Notes: generated by a model not told the origin, from the letters alone. A stretch of 64,000 nucleotides of DNA from Zygaena filipendulae (GCA_907165275.2 OU015649.1:6416001-6480000), one strand, 5' to 3'. Shown: positions 32,227-43,868, counted from the first letter of the stretch. Translations and numbers: made by a program.

Positions 32227-34208
32227 AAGGTAATAAAAGTAACACTAAATTTTATGACAAAATAATTATGTAACTAACCTCACTTTTATACACCAGTTTT
32301 AGTGACGTCAGGTTTTGTACAATAGTGTTGTTGTTACACACGTGTTTGTAGTAACTGGAGTCTTCTTTCTTTGTCATCGGTAGTCAACTGTCACATTTCT
32401 AGTTGTGTACGATTAAAAATGAATCGTGTCCACAAAAACATACATACAGCCGAATGCATAACCTTCTCCTTTTTGGAAGTCGGTTAAAAAGTCGTCTAAA
32501 TTGGTCATGGTATAGTGCGGTCCCACTTCGAACTTTGGCGATCGTGTAAGCATTATGCTATACTGCTTTGGCTTACTTCGTCTGCTTTGGCGCTTATCGA
32601 GGCTTGGCCAACATGCTCGGCAATCAGTTGTTTGAACTTTTAGAATGAAAATTCATAAAAGTGAGATAATAGTTAAGTATAAAGAATATTTAGAGATAAA
32701 GAATATTTCTGGAATTTAACGTCAAAGGAAATAGTTATGGAATCTTTTCCTCAAAGGAAAAATCCTTTGAAGTGCTTGCAGACGTTAAAATACCTAGTGT
32801 AAATATATTAGCGAAAGGATTTAATTAAGCTAATAAAAGCAACCAGACTGGATATTTTTTTCTGCAGGCAACCCTAGGGAGCTGCCGGAAATATTTTTAA
32901 TTGCATACGAAATAAGAGCAAAAATACAACTATGCCATCACGGTATGGGAACGTTACTTGCGTATACATCGTGTCAATGATATTTTTATTATAAAATGTC
33001 TGGTGATAGGTAGTTTGTTTGTGTTTTATCCATCTTGGACAGTTACTTTTTGGAAGCGAATAGCCAAGTTGAAATTTGAATGTTATATTATTATACATAT
33101 TTAGTGATTGATCTTAAAGTAGCCAAGAAGAACTAGAAAAAAATGTACCTATATCTACAATTTAAAATTGTAATCTTATTATCAATACAATAATACAAAT
33201 AAATAAAATAATTGATGTATGTTTAAGAAATATTCAGTTTTAACAGCTAGTGAATTCAATTTCTTAAAATTGTCTTTCTTTCTAATGTAAAAACATTATC
33301 CATTAAATATATTTTCCCGTTTTTTTTAATGTGTTTCATTAGGTTCCATTTCTGTAGCCCAAACCTTTGAATAGTTGTAATTGCCCTAATACTTGACAAA
33401 TTGTGTAGTGTGTAGTGAGTGAAGAGTATTATAACTTTAAATAAACAATTTATAGATATCTATTGTAGAACTTCGTGTAACTTAGCAAATTTGAGAATTG
33501 ATATTTGATTTAAACGTAAGTAGATTGGATTACTCAATAGCAGACATAGAAAATAAAATAGGTAGGTAAGCATTTTGAGATTTATAACATTGATTAGCTG
33601 TCAGATAAAAAAATAGATAAATTGTTTTATTATGAGTTTGACGTCACCGCTCACCGGGTTTCATTTGAAATGACTCGAAGACAAACTAGAAAACCTTAAG
33701 TGTTTTATTCGATAAATACCAAGAATTTTGTTTCGAACTTTCGTTAAAATACTCTTTTAACCTAAGTCGATGTTTTTACGTAAAATATATATTTTAGTAC
33801 CTAGTCATTCATTTTATCTCCACCTCATTTTACTTAATATAGAGAAATTTATGAGGTAATCTTCTCGAAGGCATAAAAATTACATGTTCAACGATAACAT
33901 ACATAAATGGTAAATTCCAAATAAGATAACAAAGAACGGAGAATACTATAAAATATGCAGACGTGCGTAACGGAAATTCCGGTAAACTTTAAGAACAAAA
34001 TGCAAAGTTTCTTTGTTGGAGGTTTTCTGGAACAGCCTCTAGTCGAGTAAGAAACGTTCTGACCGAACCAAAAGATTCAATTTATTACTTGCAGTTCCTC
34101 CTTGCGGTTTTACCCCATCCATCTTAGGAGATGAATTTATCAAAAACTCTGTAATACGAGTATGTTTCCTAAAATGGATATTCGTAACAACTATTAACTT
34201 TAAAATTA
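32227..34208. other. Mostly unannotated; one repeat fragment
   Basis: The fragment at 32410-32495 (catacatacagccgaatgca .. ctcctttttggaagtcggtt) is the minus-strand partner of the repeat at 11836. ORFs at 32874-33098 and 34039-34227 (minus) have no motif. Nothing else recognised. Confidence 0.4.
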
Positions 34209-34434
34209 AACCGACTTCAAAAAACACTAAAAGTTAAAAATAACAAAAATCCAAAAGACAAAAATACACGTAATATTATTATTGGTTTGTGCTACCATTA
34301 ATCGGTTTGAATTCGGTGCCAAGCCCGCTTGTGTCTGCCCACTTGGGTTGTTCTGCTCACAACGAGCTCGTGGCGGGAATTGACTAAGCCCATCTAACCC
34401 ACTCTCTATTTGGCTTGTCACCAAACATTATATA
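34209..34434. mobile_element. Palindromic MITE (family 3), half copy
   Basis: One arm (aaccgacttcaaaaaacact, taatattattattggtttgt) and the central block (in the opposite orientation to the copy at 12728: gagctcgtggcggga) are present, ending tatttggcttgtcaccaaa. The second arm is missing, so it can no longer form the long hairpin. Confidence 0.6.
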
Positions 34435-34974
34435 AATAGATAGATAACATTTAATTGAAAAAATCCAAATTTCTAATATGACACATACAATTCATTTACA
34501 TATTATTATCCAAAATTATTTTTATCGGACATACCTAATCGTATCTACTTAAGTATATTAAAAAATAAACATTTATTTTAAGTAAGTATTGCCAAGTGTT
34601 TCAGATGTAGTAACAATAACATTGACCTCAGGTGCTTTTATTGGAGGTCATTTGGTTAGGATTTAGAGGCTGTTTCGTAATATAGGTACTAATGCAATTT
34701 CGCCATCTCTACATTACCGGTATGATGTTTGAAATATGATTAAAATTACCGCTTTATCTCAACATGTATCATACAAAAACCAATTACTCTTAGGTAATAA
34801 AAGAAAGAAAAAACACATTTGGATCGTGGTATGATTTATTACAAAATTTGTCAGTAAAAATAAAGTGCGATGATTGAAGGAATAATGTATTCGCTGCGTG
34901 TATTTTGATACGCAGTAGGTATCATTTTGGCATCTAAAGAAATACTGTGACACTATCCAAATATTGCGACACGT
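34435..34974. other. No feature recognised
   Basis: A 64-codon minus-strand ORF at 34759-34953 lacks motifs. AT-rich DNA otherwise. Confidence 0.4.
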
Positions 34975-35050
34975 AGTATTGTCGCGTTGTCGTCGTGACC
35001 CCGACCCCGCGCTATCCCGCCCCGGTCTCGCTACTTCTTATTGTGCTCGT
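34975..35050. other. Short C-rich / CpG-rich patch
   Basis: The sequence gttgtcgtcgtgaccccgac and cgcgctatcccgccccggtc form a strand-asymmetric C-rich patch. No ORF motif. Possibly regulatory; nothing more can be said. Confidence 0.25.
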
Positions 35051-35309
35051 CCCACTTTTTAATCTGGAGACGTCGAATAAAAGCACAATATCTCTCCTCA
35101 GATATGTCTTCTTGAAATTTGCTCCTTTTTTAATCATAGTCTATTCTATCGAAATATCTATGTTTTGCTTCTATATGTAACTATTTACCTATACCTACCT
35201 ACTATCAATTAGCAAATCGACTACATATACCTACCGCACACAACCAATTTATAATGTCTTTTACATATTTATGAAAAAAAAGTCCCTTAATTTGAAAGTT
35301 CCTGTTGTA

Positions 35310-35530
35310 TTAATCCATTTTGCCCATAGCAGCTCTGTAAGAGACGTGTGGATAAATCACTGTAATATTGCCAAGTCGGTGTATGGCGGCCTGTAATATA
35401 TCAAGGGGCATGAAAGAGCAGTCCCGCGACGTCGGAGTGCCACTAGAGCCTCCAGTCTCCACCTCGGCGCGCGGCGTCGCGTTGGACGCGTGAGAGGAAT
35501 GCGCCACGGCGAGCCATAGCGCATCGCCCA
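35310..35530 (-). CDS. Candidate terminal coding exon, product unknown
   Basis: A GC-rich open frame in AT-rich DNA on the minus strand, ending at TAA (35310-35312). From the first ATG it would be 86 codons (35310-35570), but the compositionally coding-like part begins after an AG at 35531-35532 preceded by a pyrimidine-leaning tract, a plausible splice acceptor. The predicted peptide contains GDALWLAVAHSSH, SSGTPTSRDCSFMPLDI and LQAAIHRLGNITVIYP. I do not recognise the family. No AATAAA was seen just downstream. It could be a host exon, part of a decayed transposon, or chance. Confidence 0.25.
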
Positions 35531-35570
35531 CTACTCCGCGAGAATTGAGATAAATGGTGTAAACACACAA

Positions 35571-36765
35571 TCGACTCGTGTTCTCTGCTGCTGTTTTGTA
35601 AATGTAATGAACACCCTACATCTTAATTCATCTAAATTAACGATGCATTTGGGTTTGTCTTCAAAGATACAGCCGACACGTGAACTCGAAGTACGCAGAA
35701 GACATGTGAGTGGAAAACAAAGGTACCTATTAGCAACAAAGCACGAAGCTCACATCGCAAAGGCTTTTAGGCGGACAGTTACAATTCCCATCACAAATGT
35801 GAATTTACGTTTTGCATTTTGGAAAAATTAAAAGCGAAGTTTTCAATGCAATTGCGAGCGTTCTTTCTACAACCAGCGTGGCGCGGGTAATGGCCACTCC
35901 AATCCAAAACTGCGCGGGCTTTTTTGAAGCCGACGCGACGCTTTCGTAAACACTTGTTTGTAATTTGTATTACTATTCAGAGAGCACTGAAAGTATATTA
36001 ATTTAATCGCCACTAAATATTCTATTTGAAGAATGCTATAATAGCGCTAACTTTTAAAATTTGTGTTTAACCATGTGGCAGGAACTGAGTATAATATTAA
36101 TTTATATCTTTATATGATCTGCCTATTAAAAAGTATTCAATATTGGTCGAATAAAAGTATATGTGCTGCTATTATTGATGATCCTATTCTTGTACCTACG
36201 GTGATTGAAGTGTAACATTAGGTATAATGATACAACCCTCGTTATTTTAATAAGGCTTTTAATAAACTACTCGTTGCAAAATTGCTGAATCAGCAACAAC
36301 GAACACCTCATGCAAGTCCTAAAATGCAACTTTACACATTTAAGGACTTGTGAGAACGGATCTTAGATATTAACTTTATCATTATTGTATTATTTACTGA
36401 TGAGAAAAACGCTTTTTATTTTTGAAGAAAATATTTACGTAGCTGTAACGGGCTGCTACCTTTATGTTTTACAATAAAGATGATATTATTCTTAAATACG
36501 CTTAAGTATAAGGGGAAAGGAACGAGCGTACGACTCGTAACAAATTGCATTAACTTCCAAAATAACTTACGGAGCACTCGACTGACATTATTCTCACTGT
36601 ACATTTTCAAACTTCAAAGAGTTGATCTATTAGGAAAATTGGACCCGTTTTGATAATTGGCAATCGACTTGCGCACTCAAAGTACCTGTATTAAATTATA
36701 AAATACCTACCACTCTTCATTGCTCTATAATAAAATACTATTGACGCTAATGAAAATTATATTGT
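35571..36765. other. No feature recognised
   Basis: A GC-richer patch at about 35845-35950 (cagcgtggcgcgggtaatgg, gaagccgacgcgacgctttc) is the only notable part. Small ORFs at 35607-35831 and 36416-36610 lack motifs. Confidence 0.35.
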
Positions 36766-37014
36766 ACTAGCTGTTCCCCACGGTTTCACCCGCGTTAATT
36801 TCGGAGATCCCGCGGCTATTTCGAGATAAAAGTACTACCTATACTTACCCTATATTATTTTCTGTAGCTACCCTTGACCTTTTTCCCCCTCCTCTTCCTT
36901 CTTTGTACCCGTGAAAACGTGTTTGCAAAATTTCATCATGTTCGGTAGAAGCATGAAAGCGTAGCAAACAAAGAAACACACAAACTCACTTGCGCATTTA
37001 TAATAGTAAGGATT
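36766..37014 (+). repeat. CCGCGG-head repeat
   Basis: It starts actagctgttccccacggtt, has ttcggagatcccgcggctat, and ends caaactcacttgcgcattta then taatagtaaggatt. A full-length plus-strand copy of the cactttcgc tail type. Confidence 0.75.
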
Positions 37015-37902
37015 TACCTACTTACTTAATATAATATACGTTTTGTCCTCAGAAGAAGAGTTTAGCATTAAATATTATTCTTATTTGTGTCTGGCTTATT
37101 CTCTAAAGGAGACTGCTTGTTCTTTCAATAAAAGACAAAAAAATACACTATAAACTAGACTATAAACGTGTCTTCTTTCGCCGGATATTGCGGATTTTGT
37201 GTCCAAAAAGCAAATATAAATTATATAGCTCCATAAAGTGTACCTACTGAAAGTGTACCTAAATGTCTGAGTAGGTGCATTATATGTAGATTTGTCTAAT
37301 GACAAGGGTATGAAGGCAATAGTAAATTGTGTACCAAGGGAGAAATGTTGGAGGAAATTTGCAACTTTTTTCTCCGTGGTGCACTTACTATTTTTTCTCT
37401 CGGCGGGTAGAAAAAGTGTCTTTTTTCTCCCGGATTCGCGAAAGGAGAGTGCAAACTTTTGGCCCGGCGAGAGAAAAAACAATATATTACCTATATTCCT
37501 AGTTTATGAATGAATGTCTATTTTAGCGTTGTTATTTTATTTTTAAGTAAGTAATGATTGAAGACTCCAAAGTGTATGTAGGTACACAACGGTGCACAAT
37601 TTTGAGCTCGGTGACTATTGCCAAGTGGCAGATTGCCCGTGCTACTGTTCCAGTGACTTATTGTATTGTACAACATTTATCGCTTTGAGTCTTTCACCCT
37701 TTTGGTCAGTAGGTACACAAGACAGAAGACAGTGCCAAGCGTCGAGGCGGATGTGTAAGAAACAATAAGATTAAATACTTAAATTTAACGCTGTTTTGTA
37801 TTTTTAATAACATTTTATGAATAGGGTATTTGATGATGATTTGAATTTTAATTGTAGATTGCTATACAAAGGCGGTCAAGTGATCAAATACGTATATAAT
37901 AT
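37015..37902. other. Unannotated; short inverted repeat near 37390-37475
   Basis: The word ttttttctctcggcggg near 37390 recurs inverted as cccggcgagagaaaaaa near 37460, with cttttttctcc words between. A 128-codon minus-strand ORF (37096-37482) and a 73-codon plus-strand ORF cross it. Their residues follow the repeat rather than a protein family, so no gene is called. Confidence 0.35.
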
Positions 37903-38100
37903 ACTAGCTGACCCGCGTGGTTTCACCCGCGGTAATTTCGGAGTTCCCGCGGGAATTCCAGGATAAAATATAGTTATAAACCTTCCTCATGAATCACTCT
38001 ATCTATTGGTGAAAACCGCATCAAAATCCGTTGCGTAGTTTTAAAGGTTTAAGCATACATAGGGATATAGGGACATAGAAAGCGACTTTATTTTATACCA
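37903..38100 (+). repeat. CCGCGG-head repeat, agcgactttattttata tail type
   Basis: It starts actagctgacccgcgtggtt, core gagttcccgcgggaattcca, then aaccttcctcatgaatcact and gaaagcgactttattttata. The tail matches copies at 5211 and 31475. Confidence 0.75.
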
Positions 38101-38267
38101 TGTGTCCATGTAGTGATTTCGGCACACAACTGAGGGAAGCGAGGATGGAGGATACTTTATATACAATTGTTTGAGGGCGTATTTTATCATGCACACCCGA
38201 GTTGAATACTATTACTTTTCATCACCAATCCGAGGAGATAATTATAAATACTCACTACTTTTAATGA

Positions 38268-38310
38268 CAATTCGCTCGTAGTGCCATCTGTTGTTAAGTA
38301 GAAAAGCAGG
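38268..38310 (+). repeat. Fragment of the GAGCTTCGCTCG repeat
   Basis: The sequence ttcgctcgtagtgccatctg then gttaagtagaaaagcag matches the starts of the copies at 41346 and 44507. Confidence 0.45.
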
Positions 38311-38378
38311 AGGAGGATCTCTTTTTTAAATCCGAATCATCAACGAAATAGCAATTTCTTGTTTTCAAGATTGTTAAT

Positions 38379-38788
38379 TTGATGGTTAAACAAACTTACC
38401 TAGTGATGTTTGACCATAATTATACGAGACGTTGCATCCGAAGAGATTTATTAGAGATGTTTTACTATGTAGTCCATTCTTCAATGTACTAGCATCGCAC
38501 ACAATTATTTAGAGCTATAAAGGAGAATCAAAAATAAAAAGATATTCAATTGACTACTGTGTACCCCTCCTCCCCGCCCCACCCGGCGTAGCGCCTGCGT
38601 TGCCGCACGCCGCCGTGCCAGCTCATTTTTTCAGAGCACCTATTTCATGGCATGGGGTAACGTTAATACTTATAGATGTATAAGTTTTTAACGAAACCTA
38701 TGGGCAGGGAGGGTAATAAATCTCTTCGGATGCAACGTCTCGTATAATTATGGTCAAACATCACTAGGTAAGTTTGTTTAACCATCAA
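38379..38788. mobile_element. MITE (family 5) with 75-bp perfect inverted repeats
   Basis: The arms 38379-38453 and 38714-38788 are exact complements over 75 bases (ttgatggttaaacaaactta .. agagatttatta). The interior carries a GC-rich core near 38565-38625 (cacccggcgtagcgcctgcg) shared, inverted, with 43650-43865. Perfect arms imply either a young insertion or gene conversion between arms. Confidence 0.75.
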
Positions 38789-38842
38789 TTATACTGCGAC
38801 GTTGCATCCTCGAGATTTATTAGAGATGTTTTACTATGTAGA
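38789..38842 (+). repeat. Extra family-5 terminal segment
   Basis: Directly after the right arm, the segment gcgacgttgcatcctcgaga .. gttttactatgtag repeats the start of the family as found at 43865 (reverse). It may be the remnant of an older copy into which the perfect-armed element inserted. Confidence 0.55.
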
Positions 38843-40709
38843 TGTTTAGCGCTCACCATGAAATAGGTAAAAGATAGGGAAAGAAGAACGATGATAAACC
38901 AAGTTAAATCAGCGAACACGAGTAGAGAAAAAATATAATTAGACTTGTACGAATCGGGAAGAAAACGCAAAGCTTTTAAGCAGAGGGCGCTGTGTGTTTG
39001 TTACCTGTCAAAACACTTTTAAAACAACTGATTATTGGCTTTTTGAATTTCTAAGCACTAGTTTAGCTTTGTTAAGTCTTTAAATTAGTTTCGTGATGTA
39101 TATGTATGTTCTAGACGTGGTCTCACAATCAGTTTCTTTAAAATGTTTCCTACATAACCTCAAAAAATCCCTTGATTTATTTATCACTCTTTCCTTAATG
39201 TTAAACCACTTGGGAATTGGTGTACACCTATTTCCTCACAATCAAAAGCTACAACAGCGTCCCATAATTTAATTAACTAGTGAAAACAACAAAAATACAC
39301 TCAGTTTCTATGTAGATTGACAGATCTTGTGTAACAAACATTTGGCGCCCTCTAGGTTGGAACTAATTGCCAGTTTTCTACCCCATAATTTTACAAAATA
39401 TTTATATATTTTGTTTATCTTGTATTTATATAAATGTTTATTAATCAGAGTCATTATTGTAAGCTGCTTCTGCAAAGAGTCTATCCTCATTTATGGGATA
39501 CAGTGGGATAAAGTTAAGGCATTGTGAGTTAAAGCATTGTGAATAGGTCGTTTCGTGGTCAATAATTTTCTGTATTTAGTAAGATTTTTTTTTTTTTTTT
39601 TCATTAGAGGTATTGACTTTCAGTTGGTTAAGCAGATCAAGGACAGCGTCTCTGCACGTTGTGCAGTCGACAACGCAAGTAGAGCTATTCGTTTCTTGGT
39701 TAGTTTTTCGAGCGGAAGGCTCTCTTTTGGGTACTAATTTGTTATATTGAAAAATTTAAAGATATAGGTATATCAGCGATAAAGCAATCAATATTATTTC
39801 AGGAAGAGGCGTAACCAAGGTTTACTTGGCCGGTTTAGAACTATCATTGTGCCTGATGCTCTATCGGTAGCTTATTTTTTTTTTTTTTTAATTTTCTTAA
39901 GCATTTGAAGAGAGAGAAGAGAGGGGAAAAAAAATCGTAACGGAAGTACTAGATACTCCAATCTACCATGAGTGCGTTAAAACGTCTGTAGATATGCCGA
40001 GATAAATAAAGTGGGCTTTTCTTTGGCTTTGGAAGCAAAGCAAAATTAATATCGATGATCAATTTAAAGACTGAATGAGTCAAACTCCACTCGGTATCCG
40101 ACAAAGGTTTTTTAACACCTTTAAAAAATTTTGAACGGAAAAAAGTACATTTACTGTAAATAAATAAAATATCAGTCAATATACTATGTCAAGACTCCAC
40201 ATCGGCTTCGCGGTTGTTTCCTAAATTTATGTACGACGCGACGTGAAGATCAAAAGAAGTCTTCCCTCGCGTCTCTTGATCTGTCGGAAACTTTGCAAAG
40301 CACATTAGACCATAAACCGATGTTCACCGATGCACGATAGGTACACCCCAACCTGTTGGAGAGGCAGCGGAGAATATTTCCAAAGTGTTAACGGTTCTTA
40401 CGAGTTTTGTTTTTTGAATGCCTAATATTTTATTATTAATCCACCATGAAAAAACTGATTCAAGGGAAGTACCTGCCTGGCATGATTTTAAAACTGTTTA
40501 AAACTCTCTCCAACAGCTTGGATTGTTTGTCTAATGGCAGTATTTTTCTGTTTGAAAACCAAAAAATATGCTTCTTTTAGGTCTATGGTCGCCATAAGCG
40601 GTTTTTAAAACACAAGTATCGTAATAGTCCGTAGGTCTTCCATTTTGAACTGATTTGACTTGATAAACTCGTTAACTCTCGTTAACTCGTTTGAAATTCT
40701 TACCAATAT
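38843..40709. other. Long stretch without a recognised feature
   Basis: About 1.9 kb. Poly(T) runs occur at about 39587-39601 and 39871-39880. Several 60-76 codon ORFs on both strands have no motif. No repeat shared with the window was noticed. Confidence 0.4.
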
Positions 40710-40886
40710 TAAAAAAGCGAGAGTGTGTGTTTGCAACTCTTTCACGCAAATACCACTGAATGGATTATAATGAAATTCACATTAACATAGCTTATACATC
40801 AGAATAACACACAGGGCACCCTTTATTCCGGAATTCCCGCGAGGTCTGTGAAACCAACGCGGGTGAAACCGCAGGGAACAGCTAGT
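40710..40886 (-). repeat. CCGCGG-head repeat
   Basis: Tail gcgagagtgtgtgtttgcaa, then ggaattcccgcgaggtctgt and gcgggtgaaaccgcagggaa, ending cagctagtc. A complete minus-strand copy. Confidence 0.7.
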
Positions 40887-40887
40887 C

Positions 40888-41089
40888 TATACTAATATTA
40901 TAAAGAGGAAAGATTTGATTTTTGGTTTGCTTGTTACGATTCAACTCAAAAACCACTGGACCGACTTCAAAAATTCCTTCACCATTAGAAAGCCACATTA
41001 TTCCTGAGTAACATAGGCCACATTTTAATCCGGAATTACCGCGGGAACTCTAAAAACATCACGGTTGAAACCGCGCGGGACAGCTAGTT
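40888..41089 (-). repeat. CCGCGG-head repeat, second adjacent copy
   Basis: It begins with the junction actaatattataaagaggaa and ends gttgaaaccgcgcgggacag then ctagtt. Same orientation as the preceding copy but a different tail (ccactggaccgacttcaaaa). Confidence 0.7.
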
Positions 41090-41345
41090 AAGAATAAAGT
41101 GAACTTTTGAGTGTTGAAAAATTGTCAAAACTGCACTGCAATGACTGTATAACTTAGTGGATTAGATATTGCAATATTTAGGTGGTAACTTTTAGTAGAG
41201 CTTAAGGTGTTATATTCGGGGACCGTAAACTGGAATACAGTGCGATCAAAAGGAATTTTAAAGCTCCTTATACATAATTAGGTATATAACAACTACATCT
41301 AAAACGACTAAATCATCTATAATTGATTGCCACTCATACTAAAAA

Positions 41346-41895
41346 TATCTAGGTGACCGAGCTTCGCTCGTAGTGCTATCTGTCGTTAAGTAGAAAAAGC
41401 AGTACCAAACACTCATTTTTCATTGCCTGAAAACGCAGATAAAACAACCCTGCATACTAAATTTCATGAAAATCTTTGGAGTCGCGTCCGAGATTCAGAT
41501 TATAAGTATAATATGTATCTATACCACAGATTCCATACTAATAATTATTATAAAACTGAAGAGTTTGTTTGTGTGTTTAAACGCGCCAATCTCAGCAACT
41601 ACTGGTCCCATTTGAAACATTTTTTCAGTGTTAGATAGCCCATTTATCGAGAAAAGCTATACAAATACATAATATGATCCCGCTAAGATCAATAAGAGCG
41701 GAGCAGCAATGAAAAATGTTACAAAGAACGGAAAAAATATTCCGTTACGCTACTTGAACGGTTAAAGTTACGCAAAAATCATGTAGTTATGGAATATATT
41801 TTGCATCAGTAAAGAATTTTTCTTAAATTAACGCGGTTGAAACCGCGGGACACAGCTAATGTATATATATATATACACGAATTGCTTTTTAGTAG
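41346..41895 (+). repeat. GAGCTTCGCTCG repeat, copy 1, split by another repeat
   Basis: The first part (gaccgagcttcgctcgtagt .. gtccgagattcagattata) and last part (tatatatatatacacgaatt gctttt, 41862-41890) correspond to a continuous element at 44507-44756. Between them sits the CCGCGG-head repeat at 41532-41860, so that repeat inserted into this one. Confidence 0.6.
41532..41860 (-). repeat. CCGCGG-head repeat nested in the GAGCTTCGCTCG repeat
   Basis: It begins actaataattattataaaac and ends gttgaaaccgcgggacacag then ctaatg. The tail (cgccaatctcagcaactact) differs from the other types. A 71-codon ORF overlaps its left side and is not a gene. Confidence 0.65.
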
Positions 41896-42408
41896 ATGTA
41901 GACGATATAATCTACCTGCGTGGGATACTACCTCAGTTATTACGGTTTGTATGGTTTGGTCGTTACTGACGTTATACGTTCGTTACGTATAATAATGAAT
42001 TTTTTGTCTTTTATATAGCAAATCCTGTTTTTCTTCTTATGTAAGGCCGTCTACTAGAAGCCATCCCCAACGTTTAGAGATTTTGTCGGAAATGGCCAAA
42101 CACTTCTTTGATCACCAAGGGATTTTAGGATTTTTTGAGGTAAGGTATCCTCAATTACCATACTAGTGCTTGCGTCTGGTTGTTCAGTTGCTAGTAGCAC
42201 TGTCATCTCCTTCTGAGTTATTTTAGGGAGTGAACCTTTCGCTGTTCACTTCGGTTTTCATCTCCGAAGGCCCAATTCTCTTCTATGGAAAGAAATCTCG
42301 AACCAGATCGTTCGTGTAAGGGTGCACTTGTTTAATCACCGCGACATGAAGTTGACCTTGGAAGGTACTTTAAGGGTGATCTGGACTTTAAGCGGTGCTC
42401 ATTTCGAT
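41896..42408. other. No gene recognised
   Basis: Contains two short adjacent hairpins near 42231-42270 (gtgaac/gttcac and ttcgg/ccgaa). Their role is unknown. Confidence 0.35.
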
Positions 42409-43082
42409 CGCGAGAGCCTGGTAATATAGTGCACAAACTGTTGAGGCACTCAAATATTTTAACGTCTTTGGGCGTAAGCACGTTACGACACGAGACGGAT
42501 GAAGCTATCTATCATGAACACGTCAAGTAGTATAGCTTAGAGTCGACACGATCCTGGAAATGTAGTGCACAAGCTGTTGAGGCACTCGAATATTTTAACG
42601 TCTTTGGGCGTAAGCACGTTACGACGCGAGACGGATGAAGCTATCTATCATGAACACATCAAGTAGTATAGCTTAGAGTCGACACGATCCTGGAAATGTA
42701 GTGCACAAGCTGTTGAGGCACTCGAATATTTTAACGTCTTTGGGCGTAAGCACGTTACGACACGAGACGGATGAAGCTATCTATCATGAACACGTCAAGT
42801 AGTATAGCTTAGAGTCGACACGATCCTGGAAATGTAGTGCACAAGCTGTTGAGGCACTCGAATATTTTAACGTCTTTGGGCGTAAGCACGTTACGACGCG
42901 AGACGGATGAAGCTATCTATCATGAACACGTCAAGTAGTATAGCTTAGAGTCGACACGATCCTGGAAATGTAGTGCACAAGCTGTTGAGGCACTCGAATA
43001 TTTTAACGTCTTTGGGCGTAATCACGTTACGACACGAGACGGATGAAACTATCTATCATGAACACGTTTAGTATAGCTTAGC
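42409..43082. repeat. 136-bp tandem repeat array, five units
   Basis: The word gtgcacaa recurs at 42429, 42565, 42701, 42837 and 42973, exactly 136 bases apart. Units are nearly identical, except the first (diverged left edge) and the last (truncated at gaacacgtttagtatagctt). Units 1, 3 and 5 read gacacgag where units 2 and 4 read gacgcgag, suggesting growth by a 272-bp dimer. The period is not a multiple of three and no ORF runs through, so it is non-coding: a minisatellite-class array. Confidence 0.9.
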
Positions 43083-43640
43083 CATGATTGCATCAGGAAA
43101 AATAGCCATATTCCATTCTTTCGTCAGAGTATCTTGTTATCAACCATGATCACGTAAATAATAGCAGTACATAAATAACAGGCACGTAAATAGAAGCAAG
43201 CATACGTAAATAAAAGCATAATAAAGCATAAAATGAAATAAAAAGTGGGTATGCTAGCAATGTTACATTAGCTGTGCTTTTATTATGGCTATACTCGTTA
43301 AAACGATGGTTCAAGAACACACAAAGGTGGGTTATTTTACGATGAATGCATATTATCAAAGCTTTCCATTTATTTGTTTATTAATTGAATTATAATAATG
43401 TGACACCTAAAGGTGAGTAAACAACGACTTACCATCGCATGTCTGATGCACAGGGACCGACGAAGGTAAAGCTCAATGCGTTGTAGTCGTTTTGAGATAT
43501 TCGCTTCTTTCTCTTTGTTTGTACGTTTACCCATAGTTAACCTTTAACTTCACATTATTTTATTATTTTATTATTTTTTGTAGGTAGAATAAAAAGTATT
43601 TTAGCTCAAGATTACAAAAAACCTATTTAGTAGTGGCGAT
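43083..43640. other. Unannotated, with short degenerate tandem words
   Basis: At about 43151-43225 the word acgtaaata with variable spacers (tagcagt, gaagcaagcat, aaagcat) is repeated four or five times. A 69-codon minus-strand ORF (43150-43359) passes through it. No gene is supported. Confidence 0.4.
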
Positions 43641-43868
43641 GCCGGCACACAAAAAACGAATGAGCTGGCACGGCGGCGTGCGGCAACGCAGGCGCTACGC
43701 CGGGTGGGGCGGGGAGGAGGGGTACACAGTAGTCAATTGAATATCTTTTTATTTTTGATTCTCCTTTATAGCTCTAAATAATTGTGTGCGATGCTAGTAC
43801 ATTGAAGAATGGACTACATAGTAAAACATCTCTAATAAATCTCGAGGATGCAACGTCGCAGTATAATG
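43641..43868 (-). mobile_element. MITE family 5, second copy (partial)
   Basis: On the minus strand it starts gcgacgttgcatcctcgaga, continues gttttactatgtagtccatt and atagctctaaataattgtg's complement, and reaches the GC-rich core (cgccgtgccagctcatt). This matches the interior of 38379-38788 in reverse. No perfect outer arms are visible here. Confidence 0.6.

Noticed and set aside
37096..37513. Overlapping long ORFs (128 codons minus, 73 codons plus)
   Set aside because: They run through an inverted ctttttctcc/ggagaaaa-type repeat. The peptides mirror that repeat and show no domain.
42409..43082. CRISPR-like regular array
   Set aside because: Units are contiguous 136-bp tandem repeats without spacers, in a eukaryotic context.
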